The position numbers were made by a program, and so were the translations under genes. Below are positions 1-9,048 of a DNA stretch of 61,138 nucleotides, piece after piece (position 1 is the first letter of the stretch; each line of letters begins with the position of its first letter). The notes under the pieces were generated by a model. The model made no database searches and was not told where the DNA came from. It worked only from the letters and a program-made list of their open reading frames with translations. The stretch spans positions 1 to 61,138 of the forward strand of contig CAZBBB010000010.1 in the NCBI GenBank assembly GCA_964490005.1, written 5' to 3'. Source of the stretch: CAZBBB01 sp964490005 (GTDB lineage Bacteria > Planctomycetota > B15-G4).

Positions 1-2
1 GC

Positions 3-992
3 GACCTGCTGCCGCCCGCGCCCGGCAGCCTCGTGCAGGCGCTGGTCCGCGGCCGGCCGGACGGCAGCGGGCAAGTCGTGTCGCTGGCGCTGCTCGACGC
101 GCCGCGCGGCGCCTGGCTCGATCGCTGGGCGGCCGCCTGCGAGCGGCGGCTGCGCGTGCTGCGCGACGCCGAGCAGCGCGGACTCGTGGCCGGGCTGCTG
201 CTCGGCCGGCGCGGCGAAGTGCCGCACGCGTTCGCCATGCACTGCGCGAGCACGGGGATCCAGCACATCCTCGCGGTCTCGGGGCTGCACGTCGGGCTGA
301 TCGTCGCCGTGTTCTCGGCGCTGCTCGGCGCCGGCGGGCGCGCGCTGCTCGGGCCGCTGCTCGCCGGCTTCATCCTGCTCGCGGGGAGCCGCCCCCCGCT
401 GCTGCGCGCGGGCCTGGGTTGGGTCGCGGCGCGCGTGGCGACGGCCACGGCGCGGGCGACGGGCGGACTGCATCGGCTGGCCGGCGTGGCGCTGCTCATG
501 GGTGCGCTGTGGCCGGGCGTGTTCACCGGGCTCTCGGCGCAGCTCTCGTTCCTCGCCGTGGCCGGCCTGATCGCCGCGGCTCGCCTCGGGCGCGGGCCGC
601 TCGGCGCCGTGCTGGCCTCGGCCGGGGCCTTCCTCGCCACCGCACCGAGCTGCGCCGAGACGTTCGGCGTGGTGGCGCCGATCGGCATCCTCGTGACGCC
701 GCTCGTCGTCCCGCTGGTCGGGCTGGTGCTCGGGCTCGCGGCGCTGGTCGTCCTGCCCTGCACGCTGCTGAGCGCCGCCGACCCGCTGCTCGTCCCGGCG
801 CTCGGCCTGGCGACCGACCTGCTGCGTGCCGTGCTCGCGCTCGCGGCGGCCGCGGCGCCCGAGCCTTGGCGCCCGACGCCGCCCCCGGTGCCGGGCTGGC
901 TCATCGGCCTGGCCGTCGTCGGCGCGCTCGTGCTGCTCGGACGCTCGCGCCATGCGGCGGGCGGGTCGCGTCTGGCCCGCGAGGCCGCATGA
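3..992 (+). CDS. comEC: ComEC/Rec2-type DNA-uptake channel protein, 5' end outside window
   Basis: The reading frame is open from the window edge, so the N-terminus is missing. What remains is the polytopic competence domain. The family signature is visible as HILAVSGLHVGLI (bases about 265-305), followed by strongly hydrophobic helices rich in Leu, Ala, Gly and Val. In transformable bacteria ComEC is the inner-membrane channel through which single-stranded DNA enters. The protein ends about 70 residues after its last clear membrane helices, and there is no C-terminal metallo-beta-lactamase domain of the kind found in many ComEC proteins. An N-terminal DUF4131 (OB-fold) domain may lie upstream. 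The stop overlaps the next start (ATGA, 989-992), so it is probably co-translated with the ComM-like gene, which also fits a DNA-uptake role. Confidence 0.85.
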   Translation, partial: DLLPPAPGSLVQALVRGRPDGSGQVVSLALLDAPRGAWLDRWAAACERRLRVLRDAEQRGLVAGLLLGRRGEVPHAFAMHCASTGIQHILAVSGLHVGLIVAVFSALLGAGGRALLGPLLAGFILLAGSRPPLLRAGLGWVAARVATATARATGGLHRLAGVALLMGALWPGVFTGLSAQLSFLAVAGLIAAARLGRGPLGAVLASAGAFLATAPSCAETFGVVAPIGILVTPLVVPLVGLVLGLAALVVLPCTLLSAADPLLVPALGLATDLLRAVLALAAAAAPEPWRPTPPPVPGWLIGLAVVGALVLLGRSRHAAGGSRLAREAA

Positions 993-2473
993 GCCGCCCC
1001 GAACCGCGCCACTGCCGGCTGACGTCGATGTCGCTCGTCGGCGCACGCGCCGTTCCGGTCGAGATCGAGCTGCAGCTCACGGGCGGCCTGATGCAGCGGA
1101 TCATCATGACCGGCCTGCCGGGCGGCGCGGTCAAGGAGGCGCGCGACCGCATCCGCGGTTGCCTCGAGCGCGCGGGCCTGCCCGTCCCGCGGCGCTCGGT
1201 GCTGTGCAACTTCGCGCCCGCCGACCTGCACAAGGAAGGCAACGGCTTCGACCTCCCGCTGGCGGTCGGCCTGCTCGTGCTCGGGGGCGTCGTGCCCGCG
1301 AGCGCGATCGAAGGGCGCGTGCTGCTGGGCGAGCTGGCGCTCGACGGACGACTGCGGCCGGTGCGCGGTGCGTTGCTCGCCGCGCTCGCGGCCAAGGAAC
1401 TCGGCGCGCGGTCGCTGCTGCTCCCCGGGGTCAACGGTCCGGAGGCGGCGCTGGTCGGGGGCGTCGACGTCCAGGGCATCGACACGCTGCAGGGGGCGCT
1501 CGACGTCCTCGCGGGAGCGCCGCCGCCGCCGGTCCCGCCGGCCGTCGAGCAGGTGCCGCGCCTGCCCGACCTGGCCGACGTCCGCGGACAGGAGGGCGCG
1601 CGGCGGGCGCTGCTCATCGCCGCGGTGGGCGCCCACAACCTGCTGCTGTGCGGGCCGCCCGGGAGCGGCAAGACGATGCTCGCCCAGCGCCTGCCCGGCC
1701 TGCTGCCGCCGCTCGACGAGGCCACGGCGCTGCAGGTCACGGCGCTCCACGGCCTGTCGGGCCTCGCACCCTCGCGCGTGCTGCGCCATCCGCCCTTCCG
1801 CGCGCCGCACCACACGATCTCGCGCGCGGGGCTCGTCGGGGGCGGACGGCCGCTCACGCCCGGCGAGGTCAGCCTGGCGCACGGCGGCGTGCTGTTCCTC
1901 GACGAGCTGCCGGAGTTCCCGCGTTCGCTGCTCGAGGCGCTGCGACAGCCCCTCGAGGACAGGACCCTGCGCCTCACGCGCGCCGCGACCAGCGTCAGCT
2001 TTCCGGCGGCGGTGCAACTCGTCGGCGCGATGAATCCCTGTCCCTGCGGGTATCTCGGCCACCCGCGCAAGGGCTGCCGCTGCAGCGCGCACGCCATCGA
2101 GAGTTACGCGCGGCGCATCTCGGGGCCGCTGCTCGACCGCTTCGACCTGCACGTGGCCGTACCGAGCCCGGAGCCGGGCGCGTTGCTCGGCGGAGCCGCC
2201 GGCGAAGACACCGCCACGGCCGCGCGGACGGTGCGCGTGGCGCGGGCGGTACGCGCCGCGCACGGCGTCGACCCGCCCGCGCTGGGGCCGCCGCTGCGGC
2301 GTCGGCTCGAGTCGGCCGTGGGCGCCTTCTCCCTCTCGGGCCGCGCCGTCGCGCGCTGCCGACAGGTCGCGCTCACGATCGCCGCGCTCGACGGCCGCGA
2401 CACGATCACCGTCGCCGACCTCGACGAGGCGCTCTCCTACCGCGTGGGCCTCGAGGCCGGCGCCCCGGCCTGA
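989..2473 (+). CDS. comM: ComM/YifB family AAA+ ATPase (Mg-chelatase-like)
   Basis: 494 aa, the usual length for the family. The N-terminal Lon-protease-like domain is recognisable (VGARAVPVEIELQLTGG, then the HKEGNGFDLPLAVG segment). The AAA+ core has a Walker A GPPGSGKTML near residue 222 and a Walker B VLFLDELPEF. A cysteine-rich NPCPCGYLGHPRKGCRC motif, typical of YifB/ComM, follows. ComM proteins are hexameric helicases that promote branch migration of incoming DNA during natural transformation, so the overlap with the comEC-like gene makes functional sense. I chose the ATG at 989 because it forms an ATGA overlap with the comEC stop and leaves the standard N-terminus; the frame is open much further upstream but that part is not protein-like. 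Confidence 0.93.
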   Translation: MSRPEPRHCRLTSMSLVGARAVPVEIELQLTGGLMQRIIMTGLPGGAVKEARDRIRGCLERAGLPVPRRSVLCNFAPADLHKEGNGFDLPLAVGLLVLGGVVPASAIEGRVLLGELALDGRLRPVRGALLAALAAKELGARSLLLPGVNGPEAALVGGVDVQGIDTLQGALDVLAGAPPPPVPPAVEQVPRLPDLADVRGQEGARRALLIAAVGAHNLLLCGPPGSGKTMLAQRLPGLLPPLDEATALQVTALHGLSGLAPSRVLRHPPFRAPHHTISRAGLVGGGRPLTPGEVSLAHGGVLFLDELPEFPRSLLEALRQPLEDRTLRLTRAATSVSFPAAVQLVGAMNPCPCGYLGHPRKGCRCSAHAIESYARRISGPLLDRFDLHVAVPSPEPGALLGGAAGEDTATAARTVRVARAVRAAHGVDPPALGPPLRRRLESAVGAFSLSGRAVARCRQVALTIAALDGRDTITVADLDEALSYRVGLEAGAPA

Positions 2474-4854
2474 GCGGCGTGCCGCACCCATCCCAGCCAG
2501 GCCAGCGCGACGATGAGCGCGACCGCGAGCAGCGCGAGCTGCTCGGCCTGCTCGAGCCCGTCGGGGCGGTACTCGAGGTGAATCTCGTGCGAGCCCGCCC
2601 CGACCGCGACGGCCATGAGCGCGTGATCGGCGACGAGCACGTCGGCCGGCACGCCGTCGACGCGCGCGACCCAGCCAGGATCCCAGGCCTCGTTGAGCAC
2701 GACGAGCCCGGGGAACGGCGCCTGCATCGAGAGCACCCGGCGGTCGGGGCGCGGCGAGACCACGACGACCGGCGCGCGTTCGCCCTCCTCGGGAAGCACC
2801 AGGCCGGGATCGACCTCGAGCACGACCGACGTCTGCAACGGGAACTCGCGCGACGCGAGCGCGGCGAGCCGCGCCTCCGCGTCGGGCACGATGCGTGCCC
2901 CGCCGCAGAAGAAGGCCGGCGGCCCGGCGCCCGGCCGCGCGAGCGCGCCGAGGCCCTCGGCGGGATGCTCGAACACCACGGGCCAGCCCGTGCGCACCGC
3001 GAGCGTCGGGTCGGCATGCACGATCGTCGACACGGAGAGCAGATCGAGCAGCGGGTGCGTGAGGCTCTCGAGTTCCGTGAAGGGCCGGCCGACGCGCGGG
3101 TCGGCCGGGTCGTAGAGCGGACCCTCGATGCACGCCAGCAGTTCGGCCGCGCGCCGCGGCACCATCGGCGCGACGCCGTGCACGCTCGAGATGCCGTGCA
3201 CCGCCGCGGCCGAGGGCGGCAGCACGTTGGGTGCGCCGAACACGGCCACGCGTCCGGGCCGGTCCGCGAGCCGCTCGAGCCCCGGCGTCGACGGGAACGG
3301 CTCGCGCTGCACCTGGAACGGGTTGAAGGCGCGCGCGAGCAGGACCACGTCGAGCGCCAGCAACAGCGCCGGCAGCCAGGCGCGCGTGCCCTGACGGCGT
3401 CGCGCGAGGAGCAGCAGCGCGCCCAGGCCGGCGAGCAGCAGCGCCGCCTGGCGCGCCGCCTGGCCCGTGAGCGCCGCCGCCCAGGCTTCGGCGCCCGGGG
3501 CCTCGACCTGCCCGGCCGCCAGCGGCGCGAGCACGCACAGCAGCACGAGCAGCAGCGCCCAGCCGACGGGCGGTCGCGTGCGGCCCTCGATGAGCGCCTG
3601 CAGGCCGAGCCCGGCCGCCAGCGGTGCGCAAGCGGCCCACAGCACGATCAGCCGCTTGCCGTTCGCCGCACCGAGCGCCTCGGCGCCGGGCAGCAGCGAC
3701 GACAGCCAGGGCCAGACGGAGGCGCCCCCCAGCCCCAGCAATCCGAGGACGAGCAGCAGGCGCGCACGACCGTCCACCGCGCGGCGCAGCGCGAGCGGCA
3801 GCAGCAGCAGCACGAGCGCGCCCACGTAGACGGCGTTCTCGACGACGTTGTCCTGCACGCCCGAGCCGAAGAACAACCGTTGCGGCAGCCACTCCTTCAT
3901 CGTCGGGGCGGGCGGACGCTCGGACGCGAACTCCGCGGGGCGACCGAAGAACTCGGGCAACAGCGCGGCGCACAGCGCGCCCGGCGGCAAACCCTGCGCG
4001 GACATCGCGGCCCGCGCGCTCTCGCTTCCGCGCAGCGACTCGGCGTAGGCGCGGGACGAGGTCAGCAGTTGCGGCAGCCCGCACAGCAGCGCCAGCAGCA
4101 GCGCGGCGCCGACCGCGGCGAGGACGCGCGGGCGGCGCAGCTCGCGCTGCGCGACGATCCACAGCACGAAGCCGCCGCACAGGACGAGCGCGACCTGCGG
4201 AAAGCCCGAGACCAGCATGAGCGCGGCATACAGCGCCGCTTCGGCCGCACCCGCCACCGGCCGGCCGCGACGCAGCGTTTCGCCCGCACAGATCAGGCCC
4301 GGCCACCACGCCGTGACGTACATGATGTGCGGCAGGTGCCAGCGGGTGAACATCCACGCGGTGAACGCGAAGCCGACGGCCGCGAAGGCCGCGGCCGCGG
4401 GGCCCGCACCGAGCCGGCGCGCCGCGAGCCAGGCGAGGAACAGCGCCGCGCTCGTGTGGAACCAGAGCAGCAGGTCCAGCGCCGTGACGGCGTCGAACAG
4501 GCGGCTCGCCCGGACGGCGGGGTGATGCACCGGCGACGGCAGGTTGGCGAGGAGCGGGTACCCCAGCATCTGGCGGCTGTCCCAGAGCGGCGGCGCGCCC
4601 TGCGCTTCGAGCTGCCGGATGCGCAGCATGCCCGGCAGCACGAACAGGTCGAGGTCGGGCGTGACGGGGTTGATCTCCGGCAGCGGCCCGGGAACCGCCG
4701 CCACCCAGGGCCGGATGTCGAGGCGCGGATCGGAGACATCGAACGACAGCGCGCTGCGACCGAGGAACAACGGCTCGCACAGCACGAGCGACGCGAGCGC
4801 GGCCGAGGCGAGCCATGCCCACCATGCCTCAGCTCGCCGGCCGTTTGCGGACAT
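2437..4854 (-). CDS. YfhO-family polytopic membrane protein
   Basis: 805 aa with many Leu/Ala-rich membrane helices. The N-terminal part carries loop signatures of YfhO-type GT-C proteins (WDSRQMLGYPLLAN, RWHLPHIMYVTAWWPG). A soluble C-terminal stretch contains the typical NEAWDPGWVARVDGVPADV, followed by a beta-sandwich segment ending in EIHLEYRP and a last membrane helix. YfhO proteins are linked to glycosylation of cell-wall or lipid-linked polymers in Firmicutes, but the substrate here cannot be read. The last 37 bases overlap the end of comM in a convergent arrangement. The start lies 81 bp from the divergent glycosyltransferase gene at 4936. A second YfhO-type gene is at 54214-56925. 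Confidence 0.8.
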   Translation of the reverse strand: MSANGRRAEAWWAWLASAALASLVLCEPLFLGRSALSFDVSDPRLDIRPWVAAVPGPLPEINPVTPDLDLFVLPGMLRIRQLEAQGAPPLWDSRQMLGYPLLANLPSPVHHPAVRASRLFDAVTALDLLLWFHTSAALFLAWLAARRLGAGPAAAAFAAVGFAFTAWMFTRWHLPHIMYVTAWWPGLICAGETLRRGRPVAGAAEAALYAALMLVSGFPQVALVLCGGFVLWIVAQRELRRPRVLAAVGAALLLALLCGLPQLLTSSRAYAESLRGSESARAAMSAQGLPPGALCAALLPEFFGRPAEFASERPPAPTMKEWLPQRLFFGSGVQDNVVENAVYVGALVLLLLPLALRRAVDGRARLLLVLGLLGLGGASVWPWLSSLLPGAEALGAANGKRLIVLWAACAPLAAGLGLQALIEGRTRPPVGWALLLVLLCVLAPLAAGQVEAPGAEAWAAALTGQAARQAALLLAGLGALLLLARRRQGTRAWLPALLLALDVVLLARAFNPFQVQREPFPSTPGLERLADRPGRVAVFGAPNVLPPSAAAVHGISSVHGVAPMVPRRAAELLACIEGPLYDPADPRVGRPFTELESLTHPLLDLLSVSTIVHADPTLAVRTGWPVVFEHPAEGLGALARPGAGPPAFFCGGARIVPDAEARLAALASREFPLQTSVVLEVDPGLVLPEEGERAPVVVVSPRPDRRVLSMQAPFPGLVVLNEAWDPGWVARVDGVPADVLVADHALMAVAVGAGSHEIHLEYRPDGLEQAEQLALLAVALIVALAWLGWVRHAAQAGAPASRPTR

Positions 4855-4935
4855 GCCGCCTCCCCGCGCCGTGGCGCGCGCGCCGCCGTCGAACGCCGCA
4901 TTCGGCGCCCGAGTGCGGATGATACGTTGGAATGC

Positions 4936-6753
4936 GTGGCCTTATCACCCCCGCAGGGCGCGACCAGGACGGGGCCGCTCGCCGCGCTGACCGACGGCGG
5001 CCGGCCCCTCGCCGCGCTGCTCGCCCTGGCCCTGGGCTTCAAGCTGCTCGTCGCGCTGGCGGCCGCGCCAGCCGACCCGCTCACCCTGCACCCGGCGGCC
5101 GACGCGCGCTACTACCTCGATCGCGCCGCCGGAATCGCGGGCCGCCGAGACGATCCGCTCGCGGACGATCCCTACCACTTGCCGCCGCTGTATCCGCTCG
5201 TGCTCGCGGCGATCCCGGGCGCGGTCGACGGCGAGCACGCGGGTGTCCGCGTGCTGCAGGCGCTGGCCGGCACGGTGCTGCTGGCCACCACGTTCGTCTT
5301 CGCGCGTCGCCGACTCTCGCGCCCGGCGGCGCTGGCGGCCGCGGCCCTCACCGCGTTCTACGGGCCGCTCACGTTCTACGAGACGCAACTGCTGGGCGAT
5401 CAACTCGCCACGACGCTGCTGGTCGTGGCGCTGGTGGTCGCGGATGTCGTGCACGACCGCGGACGCGAGCGCCCCGTGAGCCGGTTCGCCGCCCTGCTGG
5501 GCCTGCTGCTGGCGCTGGCGTGCCTGGCGCGCCCCCAGGCGCTGGCGCTGCTGCCCGTCGTCTTCGCGTGGCTGCTCGCGGCCCGCAGGCGCGGAGCGAC
5601 CGCCTTCGCGCTGGCGTGCCTCGCCGTGCTCGCCCCTTCGTGGCTGCACAACCTGCGCAGCGGGGGCGGCGCCGCGCCGGTCTCCACCAACGGCGGCGTG
5701 AACTTCTGGATCGCGTCCACGGGGCCGGTGAGCGGCACCTTCGAGATCGACCGCTCCGACCTGGGCGACATCGCGACGCAGGCGGCGGTCTCGCGGAGCA
5801 TCGCCGAGCAGGCGGCCGGCGAGCGGCTGTCGGCCGCGGGCGCGAGCCGCTGGTTCCTGCGCGAGGCGCTGACGCACATCGTCGACGCGCCCGCGGAGTT
5901 CGCCGCGCGCCTCGTGGCGCGCGGCCGGGCGCTGCTCGAGTCCTTCGAGACCGACATCGCCAGCTTTCCTCCGGTGCAGGGTGCGCTCATGGGCCCGCTG
6001 CGCCTTCTGGCGCTGCCCTTCGGCCTGCTCGCGGGGCTGGCCGCCAGCGCCTGGCTGCTGCGACCCGGTCCACGCGGCGGAGCGCCGACGAAGTGCGCCG
6101 CGGCGCTCGGGCGTGCGCCCGCGGCACGACTGCCGGCCCTGGCGCTCGCGGCGATGGTCGTGCTGACGACGCTGGCGTTCTTCCACTACAGCCGCTTCCG
6201 CCTGCCGCTCGTGCCGCTGCTCGCGGTGGTCGCGGCCGGCGCGCTCGACGCGTGGCGGACGGCGCGGCCCGCGCCGGCACGGCTGGCCGCCGCGGGCCTC
6301 GCGGGGCTGGCCATCACGGCCCAGTCCTTCCTGCCCGCACCCCACCACGCGCGGACGATCGCCAATGGCTGGGCCAGCGTCGGCTGGGCGCGTCTCGCGA
6401 CGCTGCCGCCCGGGGACGCCGCCGGCGTCGATCGCGTGCTGCAGGACGCGCGGCGGGCCCTCGACGTCCAGCCGCACCTGATCCGCGCCGAACTGCTCGC
6501 GGCGCGCTGCCAGCTCATGCTCGGCCGCTTCGACGACTGCGCCGCGCATCTCGACGAGATCGAGCGCCGCGCGCCCGGCTACGCGCTCGCGCGGCTCGAT
6601 CGCGCCTGGCTGCTCGCCACCCGGCACCCGGGCAATCGACACCACGACGCGCAGGCCGCCGCGTCGCTGGCGCGCGCGCTGCTCGTCGAGGCCGCCGACG
6701 ACGCGCTCGTCTCGACGCGGGCCGCCGAACTCATCAAGGCGCTCGAGCGCTGA
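4936..6753 (+). CDS. ArnT/PMT-like (GT39/GT83-type) membrane glycosyltransferase with C-terminal helical tail
   Basis: 605 aa from a GTG at 4936. The frame stays open upstream, but only this start gives a clean N-terminal membrane helix (LAALLALALGFKLLVALAAA). The first periplasmic loop has an acidic signature (HPAADARYYLDRAAGI) and then YHLPPLYPLVLA, the PP-x-YP motif of dolichyl- or undecaprenyl-phosphate-dependent GT-C enzymes. About a dozen hydrophobic segments follow. The last 110 or so residues are soluble and alpha-helical with TPR-like spacing (AARCQLMLGRFDDCAAHLDEIERRAPGYALARLDRAWLLA). The likely activity is transfer of a sugar from a polyprenyl carrier, with acceptor unknown. Divergent from the YfhO-type gene, which may share its promoter region. 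Confidence 0.75.
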   Translation: MALSPPQGATRTGPLAALTDGGRPLAALLALALGFKLLVALAAAPADPLTLHPAADARYYLDRAAGIAGRRDDPLADDPYHLPPLYPLVLAAIPGAVDGEHAGVRVLQALAGTVLLATTFVFARRRLSRPAALAAAALTAFYGPLTFYETQLLGDQLATTLLVVALVVADVVHDRGRERPVSRFAALLGLLLALACLARPQALALLPVVFAWLLAARRRGATAFALACLAVLAPSWLHNLRSGGGAAPVSTNGGVNFWIASTGPVSGTFEIDRSDLGDIATQAAVSRSIAEQAAGERLSAAGASRWFLREALTHIVDAPAEFAARLVARGRALLESFETDIASFPPVQGALMGPLRLLALPFGLLAGLAASAWLLRPGPRGGAPTKCAAALGRAPAARLPALALAAMVVLTTLAFFHYSRFRLPLVPLLAVVAAGALDAWRTARPAPARLAAAGLAGLAITAQSFLPAPHHARTIANGWASVGWARLATLPPGDAAGVDRVLQDARRALDVQPHLIRAELLAARCQLMLGRFDDCAAHLDEIERRAPGYALARLDRAWLLATRHPGNRHHDAQAAASLARALLVEAADDALVSTRAAELIKALER

Positions 6754-6765
6754 CGGTGCGCGGGC

Positions 6766-8946
6766 TCAGGACCGCTCGAGACGGAACGCCTCGCGCACGG
6801 CCTGCTCGGCGCTCGGAGGCAGCGACGCCAGGCCCAGCCACTCGGCCACGCCGTCGCGCACGAGGTCGGCCGGATCCTTCCCGTAGCTCGAGAGCCCCTC
6901 GGCGACGAAGGGTGCAAGCGGCGAGCCGGCGCGGGCGCGCCGCTCGAGCTCGGGCAGGAACTCGCGCGCGAAGTGCAGCTTCTGGTCGAGGCCCACCAGG
7001 CCCGAGACCGCCAGCGCGTGGTCGGGCAGGTCGATCCCGACGCGTTCGAGCATCAGCCGCTCGAAGGCGCGTCCGAGCTTCGCGGCCGCCTCGTCGCAGC
7101 GCCGGCGCACGGTCGCGAGGCTTTCGCGCGGCAGGTCGCCGTCGGGAGTCTCGCCCGGAACCTCGACGTAGATCTTGTTCTTCGGCTCGGTGCCGCTCGG
7201 ACGGATGATCGCGCGACTGCCGTCCTCGAAGCCGAAGACGAGCACGTTTCGCGCCGCCGCGTCGGTGCCGGACTTGATCGGCCCCAGCCAGCAGCTCTCG
7301 GACGTGAGATCGTCGAACGCGACGACCGTGCGCCCGCCCACGACCTCCGGCGGCTGCTCGCGCAGGCTGCGCTGGATCGCGCGAATGCGCTGCAGCCCCG
7401 CCGAGCCCGCCATGACCGTGTTCACGAGGCGGTTGCTCACGTAGCCGAAGCGCCGGTAGATGCCGTCGAGCTCCTCCTCGAGCGTCGAGCCGTGCGAGCG
7501 CGACCAGGCGTTGAGTTCGGCGAGCGCCAGCGCCGCGCCGCCCGCGTCCTTGTCGCGGATCGCCGAGGTCAGCAGCAGGCCGTGGCTCTCTTCGGCGCCG
7601 AGCATGAAGCTGTCGGCGCGCGCCGTCAGCTCGCCCCAGCGGCCGTGGCGCTCGAGCGCGGCGAGCACGTCCGCCATGTACTTGAACCCGACGAGCAGCC
7701 GCCCCTCGACCGCGCAGCCGTAGCTCCGCGCGATCGTCGAGACGAGGTTCGACGTGACCTCGGTCTTGAGGATGAAGGCGTCGGAAGGCAGGCGGCCGAG
7801 TTCGCGTCGCCGGTCGAGCACGAAGCGCGTGACCAGGTAGAGGATCTCGTTGCCGGTCACGAAGCGCCAGCCGCCGTCGGCGCGGCGCACCTGCAGGCCG
7901 ATGCGGTCGGCATCGGGATCGGTGGCCAGGATCAGGTCGGCGCCGCAATGATCGGCGACGCGCTCGGCCTGCTCGAAGCAGGTCGGCACCTCGGGATTGG
8001 GCGCGAGGAACTTCACGTGCGGGAAGCCCCCGTCGAACTCGGACTGGCTGGGGACGTCGCGGACGTCGAAACCCTCCTCGCGCAGCAGGCGGCCGACCGT
8101 GCACGAGCCCGTGCCGTTGAGCGGCGTGTAGACGAGCACGCCCTGACGCAGCCCCGGGCAGAGCGCCAGGCGGCGGTTGACGTTGAGGTAGTGGCGGTTC
8201 TCCTCCGGGCCGAGGAACCGCACCCAGCCCGACGCGCAGGCCTCGTCGAAATCCATCGAGCGCACGCCGCGGATGTTCTCGACGCGGCGCGCGAGGATCT
8301 CGTCGTCGGGCGGAACATCCTGCCCGCCGTGCCGGTTGTAGAACTTGCCGCCGTTGTCGTCGGGATGGTTGTGCGAGGCGCTCACGTTGAGGCCGCCGTG
8401 CGCGCGCAGCCGACGGATCGCCAGGCTCAGCTCCGGCGTCGACATGTAGGTCTTCGAGGCCGGGTCGAGGACATGCACCCGCACGCCGTTGGCCGCGTAC
8501 ACGCCGGCGGCGTGGTGGGCGAAGTCGCGCGAACTGCGACCGAGGAGCGGGTTGGGCCGCGTCGGGTCGTAGACCCTGCGGACGTCGCGGAACACCCGCA
8601 CGTCGCAGGCCACGACGACGGAGACCTCCTCGTCGGGGTAGGTCTCGCGCAGGATCTCGGCGTGCCCCTGAACCGACGTGCCGAGGGTCCAGTCGTTGAT
8701 GCGGTTCGGGCCGAGACCGACGGGTCCGCGGCGGCCGCCCGTCCCGAACGGGATCACCTGCCAGAACATGTCGAGCAGCGCCTCGAAGCGGCCGCGCTCG
8801 ACGAGACCGTCGAGCTGCGGGCGGTAGGCCGTGAACTGCGGCTCGCCGAGCCACGGCTCGAGCGCGGCCAGCGCGCGCGCCACGACGTCCGGCTCGGCGC
8901 CGAGGCGGCCGAATCCGGCCTCCACTCTCTGCAGCAGCGGGTTCAC
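6766..8946 (-). CDS. Phosphoglucomutase/phosphomannomutase (alpha-D-phosphohexomutase superfamily)
   Basis: 726 aa from a GTG. All four catalytic elements of the superfamily are present in order: the phosphoserine loop in the form SASHNHPDDNGGKFYN, the metal-binding DPDADRIG, the sugar-specificity loop GAEESHG, and the phosphate-binding RPSGTEPKNKIYVE. It interconverts hexose-1-phosphate and hexose-6-phosphate, feeding nucleotide-sugar synthesis, which suits the flanking glycosyltransferases. The protein is longer than the usual 450-600 aa, with an extended N-terminus (about 90 residues before FGTGGRRGPVG) and a helical C-terminal extension. The serine loop carries an extra His-Pro-Asp-Asp compared with the common SHNP form. 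Glucose versus mannose specificity cannot be decided. Confidence 0.88.
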   Translation of the reverse strand: MNPLLQRVEAGFGRLGAEPDVVARALAALEPWLGEPQFTAYRPQLDGLVERGRFEALLDMFWQVIPFGTGGRRGPVGLGPNRINDWTLGTSVQGHAEILRETYPDEEVSVVVACDVRVFRDVRRVYDPTRPNPLLGRSSRDFAHHAAGVYAANGVRVHVLDPASKTYMSTPELSLAIRRLRAHGGLNVSASHNHPDDNGGKFYNRHGGQDVPPDDEILARRVENIRGVRSMDFDEACASGWVRFLGPEENRHYLNVNRRLALCPGLRQGVLVYTPLNGTGSCTVGRLLREEGFDVRDVPSQSEFDGGFPHVKFLAPNPEVPTCFEQAERVADHCGADLILATDPDADRIGLQVRRADGGWRFVTGNEILYLVTRFVLDRRRELGRLPSDAFILKTEVTSNLVSTIARSYGCAVEGRLLVGFKYMADVLAALERHGRWGELTARADSFMLGAEESHGLLLTSAIRDKDAGGAALALAELNAWSRSHGSTLEEELDGIYRRFGYVSNRLVNTVMAGSAGLQRIRAIQRSLREQPPEVVGGRTVVAFDDLTSESCWLGPIKSGTDAAARNVLVFGFEDGSRAIIRPSGTEPKNKIYVEVPGETPDGDLPRESLATVRRRCDEAAAKLGRAFERLMLERVGIDLPDHALAVSGLVGLDQKLHFAREFLPELERRARAGSPLAPFVAEGLSSYGKDPADLVRDGVAEWLGLASLPPSAEQAVREAFRLERS

Positions 8947-9048
8947 GGGCGGGACTCCAAGCGGACCGGGTGCGCCAGTGTCGGCGCCCGGGTCACGGAA
9001 TCAAGCGATCGGACTTGCACGACGCCCCGCCGAAACGATGCTGGGGAC

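Noticed and set aside
826..4935. Very long plus-strand frame covering 826-6753 before the glycosyltransferase start
   Set aside because: Only the part from 4936 is protein-like; the upstream part is Arg/Ala/Pro-rich shadow coding opposite YfhO and out of frame with comM.
4945..6645. Minus-strand frame of 566 codons opposite the ArnT-like gene
   Set aside because: Gln/Arg-rich mirror frame with no motifs; the plus-strand protein has membrane helices and family signatures.
6973..9048. Long plus-strand frame opposite the phosphohexomutase, in frame with the downstream membrane gene
   Set aside because: Antisense shadow of a gene with all catalytic motifs on the minus strand; composition is typical of GC-rich mirror frames.
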